NCBI RefSeq assembly: GCF_001969265.1
Contig: NZ_CP019304.1
Location: 1,674,001 to 1,738,000, forward strand
Reading direction: 5' to 3'
Source: Arthrobacter sp. QXT-31
Lineage (GTDB): Bacteria; Actinomycetota; Actinomycetes; Actinomycetales; Micrococcaceae
DNA: 64,000 nt
Each line of letters begins with the position of its first letter. The first letter of the stretch is position 1. The notes under the pieces were generated by a model. That model saw only the letters and a program-made list of their open reading frames with translations. It was not told the DNA's origin and did not search any database. A program made the position numbers and the translations under genes. This document shows, piece after piece, positions 1 through 8,813 of this stretch.

Positions 1-1
1 G

Positions 2-1054
2 GATGACGACTGGGGTCCTCCGCTGGACGAGGACGCGCCTCCCTTGGAAGAAGAGCCCCCCATGGACTGGGAGCCGTCACGCCAGTGGCAGGCCCCCGCG
101 CCGTCGTCGGCACCGGAAGCACGCGACGCTGCCGCGTCTGCACCGCCGGCGCCGAAAATTCATGCCAGTACTGCTGATTCGGCACCACCGGTACGTCAAT
201 CCGGGCCCGACACCTCCGCTGATCCGTGGTCCCGTGCTGTGGAGCAAACGCCCGGCGTGTGGCTTCTCGGTTCCGAAAGCAATGTGGGCAAATACCGGGG
301 CGCAGCCGACGACCAAAACGGCGACGATCCAGACGAGTCCGCTGCGCCGGCTTACCCGCCCGCTGCCGCCCAGCCGCCGCACGGCAACGGGGGCGCGGCT
401 GCGGAAAACCAGCCGTCCACGGCTTGGAGTGAAAGCGCTCCGGGCGAGAGCGACGGCCAGGGCGGGAGCCGCCGTGCCGAGGATGTGCAGGGCGCGACCT
501 CTCCGGAAACCGCCGAGCGGGGTGCACCGGAGTTTGCTCCTGCCTACGCCATGGCTTCCGCACCGGCTGCCAGCTCCGAGTACGGGGTATCCACCCCGGC
601 CCAGGGTGTCCGCCCGCCGGCCGTGGCCGATGCCACGGACGTCGCCCACGTCAGGGTTCCCGTGTTCGCGGCCAGCCCAGGACCTGCAGTTCAGGCAGGA
701 CCTGCAGTTCAAACCGGACCAGCGATCCAGGCGCGGCCCGCCATCCAGGCGGGACCCGCTGTTGCCGCCGCCCGTACCGCCGCGCCCGCCCCTGCACCCG
801 AGACTCCTGCAAGGGGCAAGCTGAGCCTGTACCAGAGGCTTTCCAACAGTCCGGAGGCAGAGGCTGGACGGGCCAAGGCGCCCGCGCGGAGCGTGGAAGA
901 ACCGGCGCCATACGTGCAGGACATTCCCAGCGCGGATGACGAAACCATTGAGGAGTCGGGCGTCTTTGGCCGTGCCGCCGTCGAGCGTATTCTGGGCGGA
1001 AAGCTCATCGAGGAACGGTCGCTGGACGGCAGCCCCCTGATGCCGAGGTACTAG
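2..1054 (+). CDS. dnaX: DNA polymerase III subunit gamma/tau, C-terminal part (5' truncated)
   Basis: This is the carboxy-terminal part of the clamp-loader ATPase of the replicative polymerase. The frame is open from the left edge, so the AAA+ domain lies outside the window. About 300 residues of acidic, Ala/Pro-rich and presumably disordered linker are visible, followed by the short ordered tail typical of actinobacterial DnaX that ends in GSPLMPRY. The recR gene starts 91 bases downstream, a pairing common in bacteria, which supports the call. A six-residue repeat lies inside the linker (683-754). The identification rests on the tail and the context, because no catalytic motif can be seen. 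Confidence 0.85.
   Translation, partial: DDDWGPPLDEDAPPLEEEPPMDWEPSRQWQAPAPSSAPEARDAAASAPPAPKIHASTADSAPPVRQSGPDTSADPWSRAVEQTPGVWLLGSESNVGKYRGAADDQNGDDPDESAAPAYPPAAAQPPHGNGGAAAENQPSTAWSESAPGESDGQGGSRRAEDVQGATSPETAERGAPEFAPAYAMASAPAASSEYGVSTPAQGVRPPAVADATDVAHVRVPVFAASPGPAVQAGPAVQTGPAIQARPAIQAGPAVAAARTAAPAPAPETPARGKLSLYQRLSNSPEAEAGRAKAPARSVEEPAPYVQDIPSADDETIEESGVFGRAAVERILGGKLIEERSLDGSPLMPRY
683..754 (+). repeat. 18-bp in-frame tandem repeat in the dnaX linker
   Basis: Four consecutive 18-bp units encode a six-residue motif of the form P-A-(V/I)-Q-x-(G/R). The first two units match over their first eleven bases and the others are diverged. This is probably a slippage-prone, length-variable stretch of a disordered linker with no separate function. 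Confidence 0.7.
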
Positions 1055-1145
1055 GGCACGGCAACCCGCGCCCCGCCCGTGAGCGGCACCTGCCCGGTCA
1101 TCCCCAGACCAAGCAACGAGTTTCAACCAAACAATCGAGGACAAA

Positions 1146-1745
1146 GTGTACGAGGGTGCAGTTCAGGAGCTGATCGACGAGCTCGGACGCCTTCCCGGCG
1201 TTGGGCCGAAGTCTGCGCAGCGCCTGGCGTTCCACATCCTGGAGGCAGATCCCCAGGACATGAAGCGGCTGGTGGAGGCCATCACCACGGTCAAGGAGCG
1301 GGTCAAGTTCTGCGCCTCCTGCGGCAACGTCACCGAGCAGGAGCTGTGCAACATTTGCCGCGACCCGAGGCGGGACCCCTCGGTCATCTGCGTCGTGGAG
1401 GAGTCCAAGGACGTGCTGGCGGTGGAGCGCACGCGTTCATTCCGGGGCCGGTACCACGTGCTCGGAGGCGCCATCAACCCGATCGCCGGGGTGGGCCCCG
1501 AGCAGCTGAGGATCCGCGAACTGCTCAACCGGCTCAGTGACGGCGCCGTCCAGGAGATCATCATCGCCACTGACCCGAACCTTGAGGGCGAGGCGACGGC
1601 CACGTACCTGGCGCGCATGCTGCAGTCCATCGGGGTCGCCGTCACCCGGCTCGCCTCCGGGCTTCCCGTGGGCGGCGACCTCGAATACGCGGACGAAGTC
1701 ACCCTGGGCAGGGCCTTCGAGGGCCGCCGGAACGCGCTCAGCTGA
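1146..1745 (+). CDS. recR: Recombination protein RecR
   Basis: RecR works with RecF and RecO in loading RecA at gaps during recombinational repair. The 199-residue length is normal for the family. An N-terminal helix-hairpin-helix ([17 protein letters not shown], about residues 16-32) is followed by a four-cysteine zinc finger (C56, C59, C68, C71) and a TOPRIM domain (about 80-175) containing the E-E acidic pair of VVEES and the DPN motif of [12 protein letters not shown]. The start is GTG at 1146. It follows dnaX closely and the two are probably cotranscribed. Confidence 0.97.
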   Translation: MYEGAVQELIDELGRLPGVGPKSAQRLAFHILEADPQDMKRLVEAITTVKERVKFCASCGNVTEQELCNICRDPRRDPSVICVVEESKDVLAVERTRSFRGRYHVLGGAINPIAGVGPEQLRIRELLNRLSDGAVQEIIIATDPNLEGEATATYLARMLQSIGVAVTRLASGLPVGGDLEYADEVTLGRAFEGRRNALS

Positions 1746-1785
1746 CCGGAACGGTCACAATTCCACAGGCGGCAGACCGCGGCGA

Positions 1786-1791
1786 TAAACT
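1786..1791 (+). promoter_or_regulatory. Probable lysC promoter -10 box
   Basis: TAAACT lies 77 bases before the lysC start and matches the actinobacterial TANNNT -10 pattern. No convincing -35 is visible at 17-18 bases upstream. The leader that would follow contains a short hairpin (AGGCC/GGCCT) just upstream of the ribosome-binding region. Confidence 0.45.
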
Positions 1792-1867
1792 GTTGAAATC
1801 AATATGCCGCCGTGCCGTAAGGCCGTCTGGCCTCCAGAACCCAATTTGATCCAGTGAGGGTGCACGC

Positions 1868-3226
1868 ATGAGTATGCCCAGTACCGATGTGAAAACCGAA
1901 CCGCAGCCGCAGGAGCTGCCCGCAAATGCTGCTGTCACCAAACAGCTGATCGTGCAGAAGTTCGGCGGCTCCTCGGTGGCTGACGCTGACGGCATCAAGC
2001 GCGTGGCCAGGCGCGTGGTCGACGCCCAGAAGGCCGGCAACGAAGTCGTCGTCGTCGTCTCCGCAATGGGTGACACCACCGACGAACTCCTTGACCTTGC
2101 CGCCCAGGTCACCGACTCTGCCCCGGCCCGCGAGATGGACATGCTCCTCTCGGCAGGCGAACGCATCTCCATGGCCCTGCTGGCCATGGCCATCAACAAG
2201 TTCGGTGCATCCGCGCAGTCCTTCACGGGCTCCCAGGCCGGCATGATCACGGACGGCATCCACGGCAAAGCCCGGATCATCGACGTCGACCCGCACCGCA
2301 TCCGTACCGCCCTGGACAAGGGGCACATCGCCATCGTCGCCGGCTTCCAGGGCATGACGCGCGCCACCAACGAGATCACCACGCTAGGCCGCGGCGGTTC
2401 GGACACGACGGCCGTGGCCCTCGCCGCCGCCCTCGAGGCGGACGTCTGCGAGATCTACACCGACGTTGACGGCATCTACACCGCGGACCCCCGCGTCGTT
2501 CCGTCGGCCCAGAAGATCGACCGCATCTCCAGCGAGGAGATGCTGGAACTGGCCGCCTCCGGCGCCAAGATCCTCCACCTCCGGTGCGTCGAATACGCCC
2601 GGCGGTTCGGCGTGCCGCTGCATGTCCGTTCCTCATTCAGCCAGAACGAAGGCACCTGGGTCATGCCCGGCGCCGATGACAAGATCACGACTCAAGAGGG
2701 AGTTGCCTTGGAGCAGCCAATCATCTCCGGTGTTGCACACGACCGCTCGGAAGCAAAGGTCACCGTTGTGGGTGTTCCGGATATCCCGGGCAAGGCAGCC
2801 GCGATCTTCCAGGTCATCGCGGACGCGCACTCGAACATCGACATGATCGTCCAGAACGTCTCCACGCACGGCACCGGCAGGACGGACATCTCCTTCACCC
2901 TGCCCATCGTCGAAGGCGCCGACGCCCTTGCCGCCCTCCACGCCGCGCAGGCTGAAATCGGCTTCGAAAGCATCGAGTACAACGAGCAGATCGGCAAGCT
3001 GTCGCTGATCGGCGCCGGCATGCGCTCCCACCCGGGCGTTTCAGCCACGTTCTTCAAGGCCCTGTCCGCCGCAGGCATCAACATCAACATGATCTCCACG
3101 TCGGAGATCCGCATTTCCGTGGTGACCCACGCTGACCTGCTCGATGACGCCGTCCGCGCCATCCACAAGGCGTTCGACCTGGACAGCGAAGCCGTCGCCA
3201 CCGTCTACGGCGGTACCGGCCGCTAA
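1868..3226 (+). CDS. lysC: Aspartate kinase (feedback-regulated, ACT-domain type)
   Basis: LysC phosphorylates aspartate, the first step towards lysine, threonine, methionine and diaminopimelate. The 452-residue protein has the kinase start motif [10 protein letters not shown] near residue 29, the GRGGSDTTA substrate loop, and two ACT domains from about residue 290 with the regulatory STSEIRISV segment near residue 410. The chosen ATG gives a short N-terminal extension before the kinase motif. A purine-rich stretch in front of an in-frame TTG at 2708 may allow separate production of the regulatory beta subunit, as known for the Corynebacterium and Bacillus enzymes. A strong hairpin terminator follows at 3259. 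Confidence 0.97.
   Translation: MSMPSTDVKTEPQPQELPANAAVTKQLIVQKFGGSSVADADGIKRVARRVVDAQKAGNEVVVVVSAMGDTTDELLDLAAQVTDSAPAREMDMLLSAGERISMALLAMAINKFGASAQSFTGSQAGMITDGIHGKARIIDVDPHRIRTALDKGHIAIVAGFQGMTRATNEITTLGRGGSDTTAVALAAALEADVCEIYTDVDGIYTADPRVVPSAQKIDRISSEEMLELAASGAKILHLRCVEYARRFGVPLHVRSSFSQNEGTWVMPGADDKITTQEGVALEQPIISGVAHDRSEAKVTVVGVPDIPGKAAAIFQVIADAHSNIDMIVQNVSTHGTGRTDISFTLPIVEGADALAALHAAQAEIGFESIEYNEQIGKLSLIGAGMRSHPGVSATFFKALSAAGININMISTSEIRISVVTHADLLDDAVRAIHKAFDLDSEAVATVYGGTGR
2695..2710 (+). promoter_or_regulatory. Candidate internal ribosome-binding site and TTG start for the LysC beta subunit
   Basis: AGAGGGAG ends five bases before a TTG that is codon 281 of lysC. Starting there would give a protein of about 172 residues that is exactly the ACT regulatory part. 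Known alpha2-beta2 aspartokinases make beta from an in-frame internal start at this place, so the arrangement is plausible but unproven. Confidence 0.5.
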
Positions 3227-3258
3227 GGTGCCTGCTGGCACTTCGCCAGTGCAGAAGT

Positions 3259-3293
3259 AAGCCCGGTGCGCTCACGCGCACCGGGCTTCTTCA
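3259..3293 (+). terminator. Rho-independent terminator after lysC
   Basis: A perfect 12-bp stem (AAGCCCGGTGCG with its complement) closes a small loop and is followed by a T-rich stretch (TTCTTC). It lies 33 bases after the lysC stop. It may also serve the convergent small gene on the minus strand. Confidence 0.8.
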
Positions 3294-3306
3294 CTTACAG
3301 GGCTTG

Positions 3307-3516
3307 TCACTTATTCAGGTCGCTCTTGCGGACAGCATAGTGGTGCCCCTCGGAGTCGGTCTCGACCTCGAACTGGGCTAGATCCTCTTCGGAAGCGTGC
3401 TCGTAATCGTCATGCAGGTGAACCACCGGTGCAGCTGAGTCGCCTACAGCGGCAGGGCCGAATACGAACCGGAGCCTGTCCGTCAGATTCATAAAGCCAG
3501 TGAGCACATGTGCCAC
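3307..3516 (-). CDS. Small conserved protein, paralogue of the gene at 3668-3892
   Basis: Family not recognised. The protein is about 69 residues from the GTG at 3516; an upstream GTG at 3525 would add three residues. The later start is preferred because GGGAAGGGG lies about nine bases upstream and because it aligns with the neighbouring paralogue. Both proteins read MA(H/K)... then FM..T(D/G)(K/R)LR.VFGPA and finish with a charged tail containing a tyrosine (HHYAVRKSD here, STYVVPRNPD in the other). No signal peptide, membrane segment or cysteine is visible. The length, coding bias and paralogue argue that it is a real gene. Confidence 0.7.
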   Translation of the reverse strand: MAHVLTGFMNLTDRLRFVFGPAAVGDSAAPVVHLHDDYEHASEEDLAQFEVETDSEGHHYAVRKSDLNK

Positions 3517-3667
3517 AAGTCCCACCCCCTTCCCTGCTTGAAGGCGGAGAGCGTCTGCCCTTCGACTGCCGGTGCCCTTATTTTACGCCGCGGCACGCGA
3601 AAAGAACCCCGACGGGGCAGGGTTCAGCCGCCGGCATGGTCCAGGCCGCCGGGGTTTTCAGCGTCCG

Positions 3668-3892
3668 TTAGCGGAGGGACTTATCGTCCGGGTTGCGCGG
3701 CACAACATACGTGCTGCCGTCGGGGCGGCGGACGGTTTCCCACTGCTGCGTCTCGGCCTCGCGCTGGGCGAGCAGTTTACGGTTTTCCTCGGTCATGTCG
3801 TGCACCAGCGAACTCCTGTTCGCGGGGCCAAAGACCGCCCTAAGCTTGCCTGTTGCCCGCATGAACCGCTGTACGGCGTTCTCTTTTGCCAC
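3668..3892 (-). CDS. Small conserved protein, paralogue of the gene at 3307-3516
   Basis: Family not recognised. The protein is about 74 residues from the GTG at 3892, which has GGAG seven bases upstream; a GTG at 3901 is an alternative. It shares with its neighbour the segment FMRATGKLRAVFGPA and a C-terminal pattern of acidic and glutamine-rich residues leading to a short strand-like STYVVP. The two genes are tandem on the minus strand, 151 bases apart, which suggests a local duplication with strong divergence. Nothing indicates a catalytic site or export. Confidence 0.7.
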   Translation of the reverse strand: MAKENAVQRFMRATGKLRAVFGPANRSSLVHDMTEENRKLLAQREAETQQWETVRRPDGSTYVVPRNPDDKSLR

Positions 3893-4002
3893 GGTATCCA
3901 CTCCATTTCAGGACTACTGCCACTATCAAGGATACACCGACCGTTAGTGCACTAACTATTGCCGCTCCCCACCCGCCCACCTTGCGCCAAAGCAGTTAAG
4001 CC

Positions 4003-4044
4003 ACGACGCCGGGACCCACCACGCGTGGTGAGTCCCGGCGTCGT
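4003..4044 (-). terminator. Hairpin terminator downstream of the first subtilase
   Basis: A 13-bp perfect stem (ACGACGCCGGGAC with its complement) encloses a second perfect palindrome (CACCACGCGTGGTG), making one long hairpin 22 bases beyond the protease stop. No T-run follows, so it may be an mRNA-stabilising 3' hairpin or a terminator without a U-tract, as is frequent in actinobacteria. Confidence 0.6.
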
Positions 4045-4065
4045 CCGTCCTGGGGAACTGCGGCA

Positions 4066-6492
4066 CTAGGCCACCGGCCGCACCGCCACCGGTGAACGCA
4101 CGGCGTTGTCGCCCGAGGTCCATGTCAGGGATCCGGTGGAATACGCGTTCAGCGGAGCCCCGGCGGTGATGAAGGTAATGGTGAACCTGGCGCTTTCGCC
4201 CTCGGCCAGGGTCACTTCTGCCGGACTGACAGTCGCGGTGATGCCGGGGAGGGTGATCGCCGCCCGGTAGGTTCCTGCCGTCACCGCGGTGACAGTGCGC
4301 GTGACCGTCTGGCTGCCGGACATGGCGCCCAGGGCCACGGAGGGAAGGTTCACGTCCTTGGCTGCGATGGGGGCCACACCAAGGTCAATCCCCTGGCCCT
4401 GGAGGAAGCCCATCCAGTCGCTGATGCCGGCATCGTAGACGAGCCCCGGCGAGTCAAACCGGGCCGGATCAACATGGCCGGCGCCCTGGGCAAAGACGTC
4501 ATGCACTGCGGCTCCCTTGGCGTTGACCAGGTCATAGGCCGTGGTCATGATGGCTGATTTCACGGCCGCCGGGGACCACTGCGGGTTCTTGCCCAGCAGC
4601 AGCGCGCCCGAGCCTGCAATCTGCGGGGCCGCCATGGACGTGCCGGAGAGGAACCCGAAGGTCTCGCCGTTGAAGCCCACCGGAGAAACGGCAGCCAGCA
4701 CGGCCACGCCGGGAGCTGCCACATCCGGCTTGAGCAGGTCTCCGTTGGAGGCCAGGCTCGGACCCCGGGAGGAGAACTCCGCAATCTGGGGCACTGGCGG
4801 CGGTGTGGCTCCGGTGGTATCGGTCGCCTTGAGGCTTGCCGTCATGCCCGGCGTAGCCGCCACCACGTCCTTGATCTTCGGGTCGTTCACATGGACCGTG
4901 GGCACACTGTGCAGATCAGCGTCGAGTGAGCCCGGCACCAGGTTGACCAGGACCATCCCCACGCCACCCGCACGCTGGACCTCGGCGCTCTTGTCCACGC
5001 GCGCAATCACACCGCGGTCGCAGACCACGATCTTGTCGGCAACCTTGGCGGGGTCCAGGGAATTCGGCGCGCACAGGGCCGCGTCCGCAGCCGCTGCCGC
5101 GGCCGCCTTCACGTCCGCGGCCAGCACGATCGGCTGGGAGTCCACCTCGCTGCTCATGACGCTCGCCCCGGCGAACTTGCTGCCATCCGACAGTTCGGCG
5201 GTTCCGCGCAGCGTGTTGTCAAACGTGGAGGCGCCCACCGTGGTGATCCAGGGGCCGGCATGGTTGACGGTGGAGGCCGTCGGGCCCGAGTTGCCGGCGG
5301 AGGCTGCCACAAAGATCCCTGCGGCCGCGGCGTTGAGGAACGCGAGCGAAACGGCATCGACGGTGGAGTTGTTGTTTCCGGAAATGGAGAAGTTGAGCAC
5401 GTCCACGCCGTCGAGGACGGCATCCTGGATGGCATTGAGAATGTCCGATTCCACGCAGCCGGTAGCCTCGGGAATGGCGCCCTCCCAGCAGACCTTGTAC
5501 ACCGCAATCTTCGCTGCGGGCGCAACGCCTGAGCTCTCGCCGAAGTCCCGGCCGCCTGCCGTCTGGGTGACGTCACTGTTTCCCGCAGCCGTGCTGGCCG
5601 TGTGGGATCCGTGGCCGTTGACGTCAAGCGGCGAGAACTTCTCCTCCGGGGACCGGAACTCCGGAGGGACCGCTGCCTTGTAGGCCTTGTCGTAGAACCG
5701 GGCACCGATGACCTTGCTGTTGCATTCGGTGCCATCGAACGCGTCGCCGGCCACACAGTCACCCACAAAGGTTCCGCCGTTGGCTTTGCGCATCGCGATC
5801 ACGTTGCCCTGAAGGCGGTACGGCACGCCGACATCCGGGGTGCCGGACAAGGGATCAACCGTCTCCCCTTCGAAGAACGGGTTGTCCGGGGTGTAGCCGG
5901 TATCCAGCACGCCCACGACGATGCCTTTGCCAGCCTCTTCCTTGCCCCCGAACTGCTGGTCCCAGACGCCGTCCCTGCCGGGCAGTCCGAGGAAATCTGT
6001 GCTCGAGTAGTCCGGCTTGCGGATGCTGTCCGGGACCACTGCCAGCACGTCGCCATCACCCGCGAGCGCCTTGACCTGCGCGGCGGACAGGACAGCGCTG
6101 AAGCCGTTGAGGGCCAAGGTGTAGTTCCTGCTGATGGTCACACCCTTCGACGCTGCCTCCTGCCGCTGCTTGGCCTTGAGATGGGCGTCGTACTTGCGTG
6201 AGTTCGGGCCGGACGGGTTCAGTTTCTTCCCCTTGGGCACCGCCGTGCCCGGGATGCCGGGCACGCCACCGGAGTAGGTGGCCAGCGGTTTGTCCTTGAG
6301 CATCACAATGTAGCGCCCGTCGTCGAGTGGCGAAGAGGCTGGCTGAATGGCGGCTGGCTGGGTGGCTGCCGTTGCCGGCACGGCGGCCGGGGCTGCGATG
6401 CCCTGGCCAACGACCATGGCCAGTCCGACGGCAAATATGGCCGGCAGCCTTCGGCCGTATCCGGGGCGGGTAGTGGACTGCTGAGGGATCAT
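4066..6492 (-). CDS. Secreted subtilisin-like serine protease (S8), shorter paralogue
   Basis: This is an extracellular peptidase of 808 residues from the ATG at 6492, which has AAAGGAAGG upstream; an ATG 81 bases earlier lacks this support. In order it shows a signal peptide (about 14-44), an inhibitor-I9-type propeptide (about 58-160), the catalytic Asp197 (VLDTGY), His294 (GHGSHTAS), oxyanion Asn401 (AGNSGP), a protease-associated (PA) insert (about 450-560), catalytic Ser619 (SGTSMAAP) and a fibronectin-like C-terminal domain. The whole catalytic set is intact. It is a close paralogue of the gene at 8814 but lacks that protein's extra C-terminal domain. Two SSI-type inhibitor genes lie between the pair. 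Confidence 0.93.
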   Translation of the reverse strand: MIPQQSTTRPGYGRRLPAIFAVGLAMVVGQGIAAPAAVPATAATQPAAIQPASSPLDDGRYIVMLKDKPLATYSGGVPGIPGTAVPKGKKLNPSGPNSRKYDAHLKAKQRQEAASKGVTISRNYTLALNGFSAVLSAAQVKALAGDGDVLAVVPDSIRKPDYSSTDFLGLPGRDGVWDQQFGGKEEAGKGIVVGVLDTGYTPDNPFFEGETVDPLSGTPDVGVPYRLQGNVIAMRKANGGTFVGDCVAGDAFDGTECNSKVIGARFYDKAYKAAVPPEFRSPEEKFSPLDVNGHGSHTASTAAGNSDVTQTAGGRDFGESSGVAPAAKIAVYKVCWEGAIPEATGCVESDILNAIQDAVLDGVDVLNFSISGNNNSTVDAVSLAFLNAAAAGIFVAASAGNSGPTASTVNHAGPWITTVGASTFDNTLRGTAELSDGSKFAGASVMSSEVDSQPIVLAADVKAAAAAAADAALCAPNSLDPAKVADKIVVCDRGVIARVDKSAEVQRAGGVGMVLVNLVPGSLDADLHSVPTVHVNDPKIKDVVAATPGMTASLKATDTTGATPPPVPQIAEFSSRGPSLASNGDLLKPDVAAPGVAVLAAVSPVGFNGETFGFLSGTSMAAPQIAGSGALLLGKNPQWSPAAVKSAIMTTAYDLVNAKGAAVHDVFAQGAGHVDPARFDSPGLVYDAGISDWMGFLQGQGIDLGVAPIAAKDVNLPSVALGAMSGSQTVTRTVTAVTAGTYRAAITLPGITATVSPAEVTLAEGESARFTITFITAGAPLNAYSTGSLTWTSGDNAVRSPVAVRPVA

Positions 6493-6703
6493 GGGGGATG
6501 CCTTCCTTTGTTCAGGACCTGTAGACCTTCGGTCCCACGAACTGGACGCTCTGCCCCCCATGGGCGTCATCACTGTATGGTTATGCCGCGCACCCGTTGA
6601 TGTCAGAAAGATACCGCCTACGCACCGAAGAATCGATACCCTTCCGTTAGCAATTGCCGGGTACCGTTATCCGCCCGTTCCGGACCGTCCGGTGCCCCGA
6701 CGG

Positions 6704-6709
6704 TAGAAT
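6704..6709 (+). promoter_or_regulatory. Probable promoter -10 box of the inhibitor operon
   Basis: TAGAAT lies 24 bases before the ATG at 6734, leaving a very short leader that holds only GAGGAG and its spacer. No clear -35 is visible. The gap to the divergent protease gene is about 240 bases. Confidence 0.45.
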
Positions 6710-6733
6710 GGGAAAAACTTGAGGAGACCCGGC

Positions 6734-7366
6734 ATGCGCAAGCCACTGATTTCTGTGCTGCTCGCCCTCGCAGCGACGGGCGGTCTCGCAGCCTGCACCC
6801 CCGACACCGGAACCGGCCAGCCCACGGCCACCCCGGGTGCCACCACAGGCTCGCCCGGGACCTCATCGCCTGGCACCCAGACGCCCGGCACCGCGTCACC
6901 CGGTACACCCGGCACCGGCAGCCCCAGTATCCCCGCCCCCGGCACAACACCGCCCGACGCCGAGACAACGGTCCCTGCGCCCGCCCCGCCTTCCGCTGCT
7001 CCCCTGCCGTCCGGCCCCAGCGCCGGAGACGCCGAACTGTCCATCACGGTCAAGGCCTCGAAGGACGGCAAGGCCGTCAACTACACACTGGTCTGCAAGG
7101 GCGGCGTCCCGATGGCAGAGAGCCAGCACCCCAGCGCGGCCGCGGCCTGCTCGGCGCTGAAGAACAATGCAGCCATCCTGAACCGCGCCACTCCGCCCAA
7201 GGGCATCTCCTGCACCCAGCAGTATGCCGGCCCCCAGGTGGCCAGCGTGACCGGCGAGGTTAATGGCACCCCCGTGGAGACCTCCTTCGCCCTGCGGGAC
7301 GGCTGCCAGATCGGAGCCTGGAACGCAGCCAAGGACATCCTCGGCGCTGCAGCCGGGGCACTCTAG
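6734..7366 (+). CDS. Lipoprotein with subtilisin-inhibitor (SSI) domain
   Basis: This is a predicted surface-anchored protease inhibitor of 210 residues. The ATG at 6734 has GAGGAG seven bases upstream and begins a signal peptide ending in a lipobox with the Cys in GGLAAC. A Pro/Gly/Thr/Ser repeat linker (about residues 22-90, many P-G-T triplets) leads to an SSI-like domain. In that domain the family's two disulfide pairs are present: LVCKGG with AAAACSAL, and ISCTQQY with RDGCQIG. The segment after the third Cys corresponds to the reactive-site region of Streptomyces SSI. It is flanked by two subtilases, its natural target class. The family call rests on motif similarity and has not been searched. 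Confidence 0.85.
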   Translation: MRKPLISVLLALAATGGLAACTPDTGTGQPTATPGATTGSPGTSSPGTQTPGTASPGTPGTGSPSIPAPGTTPPDAETTVPAPAPPSAAPLPSGPSAGDAELSITVKASKDGKAVNYTLVCKGGVPMAESQHPSAAAACSALKNNAAILNRATPPKGISCTQQYAGPQVASVTGEVNGTPVETSFALRDGCQIGAWNAAKDILGAAAGAL

Positions 7367-7370
7367 CAGC

Positions 7371-8321
7371 ATGGCAGGAACAGCTTTGACGATCCGCGCT
7401 GCCCAGGTCCTCTCCCCGGCTGACTGGCGGGAACGGGAAGCGGCACATGCCCGCCGGGTACGCCGGTACGCCGACCCCTACCTCGCCCGCCGCTCGGCCG
7501 GGCGGAAGCATCCCGTGGAGGACTTCCTCTTCACCTACTACACCCAGAAGCCCGGGCAGCTGCTGCGCTGGCATCCCGGGGACGGCGTGGTGCTTTCCGG
7601 AGCGGAGGCAGCCGCCCGCAAGGACTGGAAGTGCTACAGAGCGCTCGACGGCGGTGAGCTGGCACTCCTGGGCCTGCCGTCCGGAAGCGTCGCGGTGACC
7701 TTCGACCGGGAGACGTTCCTGGCCGAGCGGCGTGAGGCGCTCCGCTTTGCCCGGATCATCCTCGCCGGAACGGCCGCGCGTCCGGCGCAGTTCGGGTGCT
7801 TCGGCCTGCACGAGTGGGCCATGGTTTACCGGCAGGAGAAGTTCGAGCTGCGCCACGAGTACCTCAAGCTGAGACTCGGCGGTGCCGGAACTGACAAAGT
7901 GGTGGAGGACAACCGGATCCGCTGCTCGCACTTCGATGCCTTCCGGTTCTACACGCCTGACGCCGTGCCCCGCAACGAACTGGCCCCCAGCCGGGAGAAC
8001 CAGCGGACCATGGAACAACCCGGGTGCCTGCACGCCAACATGGACCTCTACAAGTGGGCCTACAAGCTCTCCCCCGCTCTGCCGAGCGAACTCGTGATGG
8101 ACTGCTTCGAGCTGTCGTGGCGGGTGCGCGCCATGGACATGCAGGCCTCCCCCTATGACCTCACCGACTGGGGCTACCCGGCCATTCCGATTGAGACGCC
8201 GGACGGCAAGGCGGCGTATGTGGAGCAGCAGCGGGCGTTCTCCGCCGAAGCCCAGGTGCTGCGGGGCCGGCTGCTGGCTGCCCTGGCGCCGCTCCTCGAC
8301 GGCCTCGACCCGGAGGCCTGA
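7371..8321 (+). CDS. Conserved actinobacterial protein, usually annotated 3-methyladenine DNA glycosylase
   Basis: The protein is 316 residues from the ATG at 7371, four bases after the inhibitor gene, so the two are cotranscribed. Similar proteins in Streptomyces and Arthrobacter carry the annotation 3-methyladenine DNA glycosylase. Typical blocks visible here are KHPVEDFLFTYY, ARPAQFGCFGLHEWAMVYR, CSHFDAFRFYT, and QPGCLHANMDLYKWAYKL followed by a C-terminal DMQASPYDL. No helix-hairpin-helix of the AlkA type is apparent, so the enzymatic label should be treated as inherited. Conserved His, Cys and Asp residues suggest an enzyme. Its position inside an inhibitor operon is unexplained. Confidence 0.75.
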   Translation: MAGTALTIRAAQVLSPADWREREAAHARRVRRYADPYLARRSAGRKHPVEDFLFTYYTQKPGQLLRWHPGDGVVLSGAEAAARKDWKCYRALDGGELALLGLPSGSVAVTFDRETFLAERREALRFARIILAGTAARPAQFGCFGLHEWAMVYRQEKFELRHEYLKLRLGGAGTDKVVEDNRIRCSHFDAFRFYTPDAVPRNELAPSRENQRTMEQPGCLHANMDLYKWAYKLSPALPSELVMDCFELSWRVRAMDMQASPYDLTDWGYPAIPIETPDGKAAYVEQQRAFSAEAQVLRGRLLAALAPLLDGLDPEA

Positions 8322-8323
8322 CG

Positions 8324-8698
8324 GTGACCGAGACGCCTGGTTCCCCGGACCTGGAACTTGACCTGACCGTTGCGCTTACGCATGCACCGGGCGGCCCGGA
8401 ACACGTCTTTGTCCTCGTGAGCCGTTCCGGCCAGCTCGTCGAATCAACGCTGCCGGATCCAGCGGCGGCGATTGCCGCCGTCGGGCGCTTCGGCGAAGGG
8501 ATCTTTTTCCCGGAGCCGGGCCCGCCCAAGCTGTGCACCCAGCAGTACGGCGGCCCCCAGGTGGCGGTGGTGACGGGCACCTTCAACGGCCGCGATGTGA
8601 ACTCACGGTTTTCTTTGACTGACGGCTGTGAAATTGCCCGCTGGCGGGCGCTGTCCCCGCTGCTGGGCGGAGTGGCCGGGTCCTCCGGCGCCATCTGA
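8324..8698 (+). CDS. SSI-like protein without signal peptide or first disulfide
   Basis: The protein is 124 residues and starts at GTG two bases after the preceding stop, so it is translationally coupled. It aligns over its length with the SSI lipoprotein at 6734: both have CTQQY-(A/G)-GPQVA-x-VTG-x-(V/F)NG followed by a Phe-(A/S)-Leu stretch and DGC-(Q/E)-I. The two cysteines of the first SSI disulfide are replaced (LVCKGG aligns with LVSRSG, and AAACSAL with AAIAAV). No signal peptide precedes the domain, so it probably stays in the cytoplasm. It may be an intracellular derivative with a new role or a decaying duplicate. Confidence 0.75.
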   Translation: MTETPGSPDLELDLTVALTHAPGGPEHVFVLVSRSGQLVESTLPDPAAAIAAVGRFGEGIFFPEPGPPKLCTQQYGGPQVAVVTGTFNGRDVNSRFSLTDGCEIARWRALSPLLGGVAGSSGAI

Positions 8699-8725
8699 GC
8701 TGGCGGAGATCTTGCGGCAGGCACG

Positions 8726-8776
8726 GCGAAGGCCGGCGGGACCCTGGCTTTTTGAGCCACGCCCGCCGGCCTTCGC
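8726..8776. terminator. Bidirectional terminator between convergent genes
   Basis: A 15-bp perfect stem (GCGAAGGCCGGCGGG with its complement) encloses a smaller TGGCT/AGCCA hairpin. It lies between the stop of the SSI-like gene and the stop of the second protease, so it can serve both strands. Confidence 0.8.
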
Positions 8777-8813
8777 TGTGGGGCCCTTCCGGGAGCCCGG
8801 TTCCGGGACCTTC

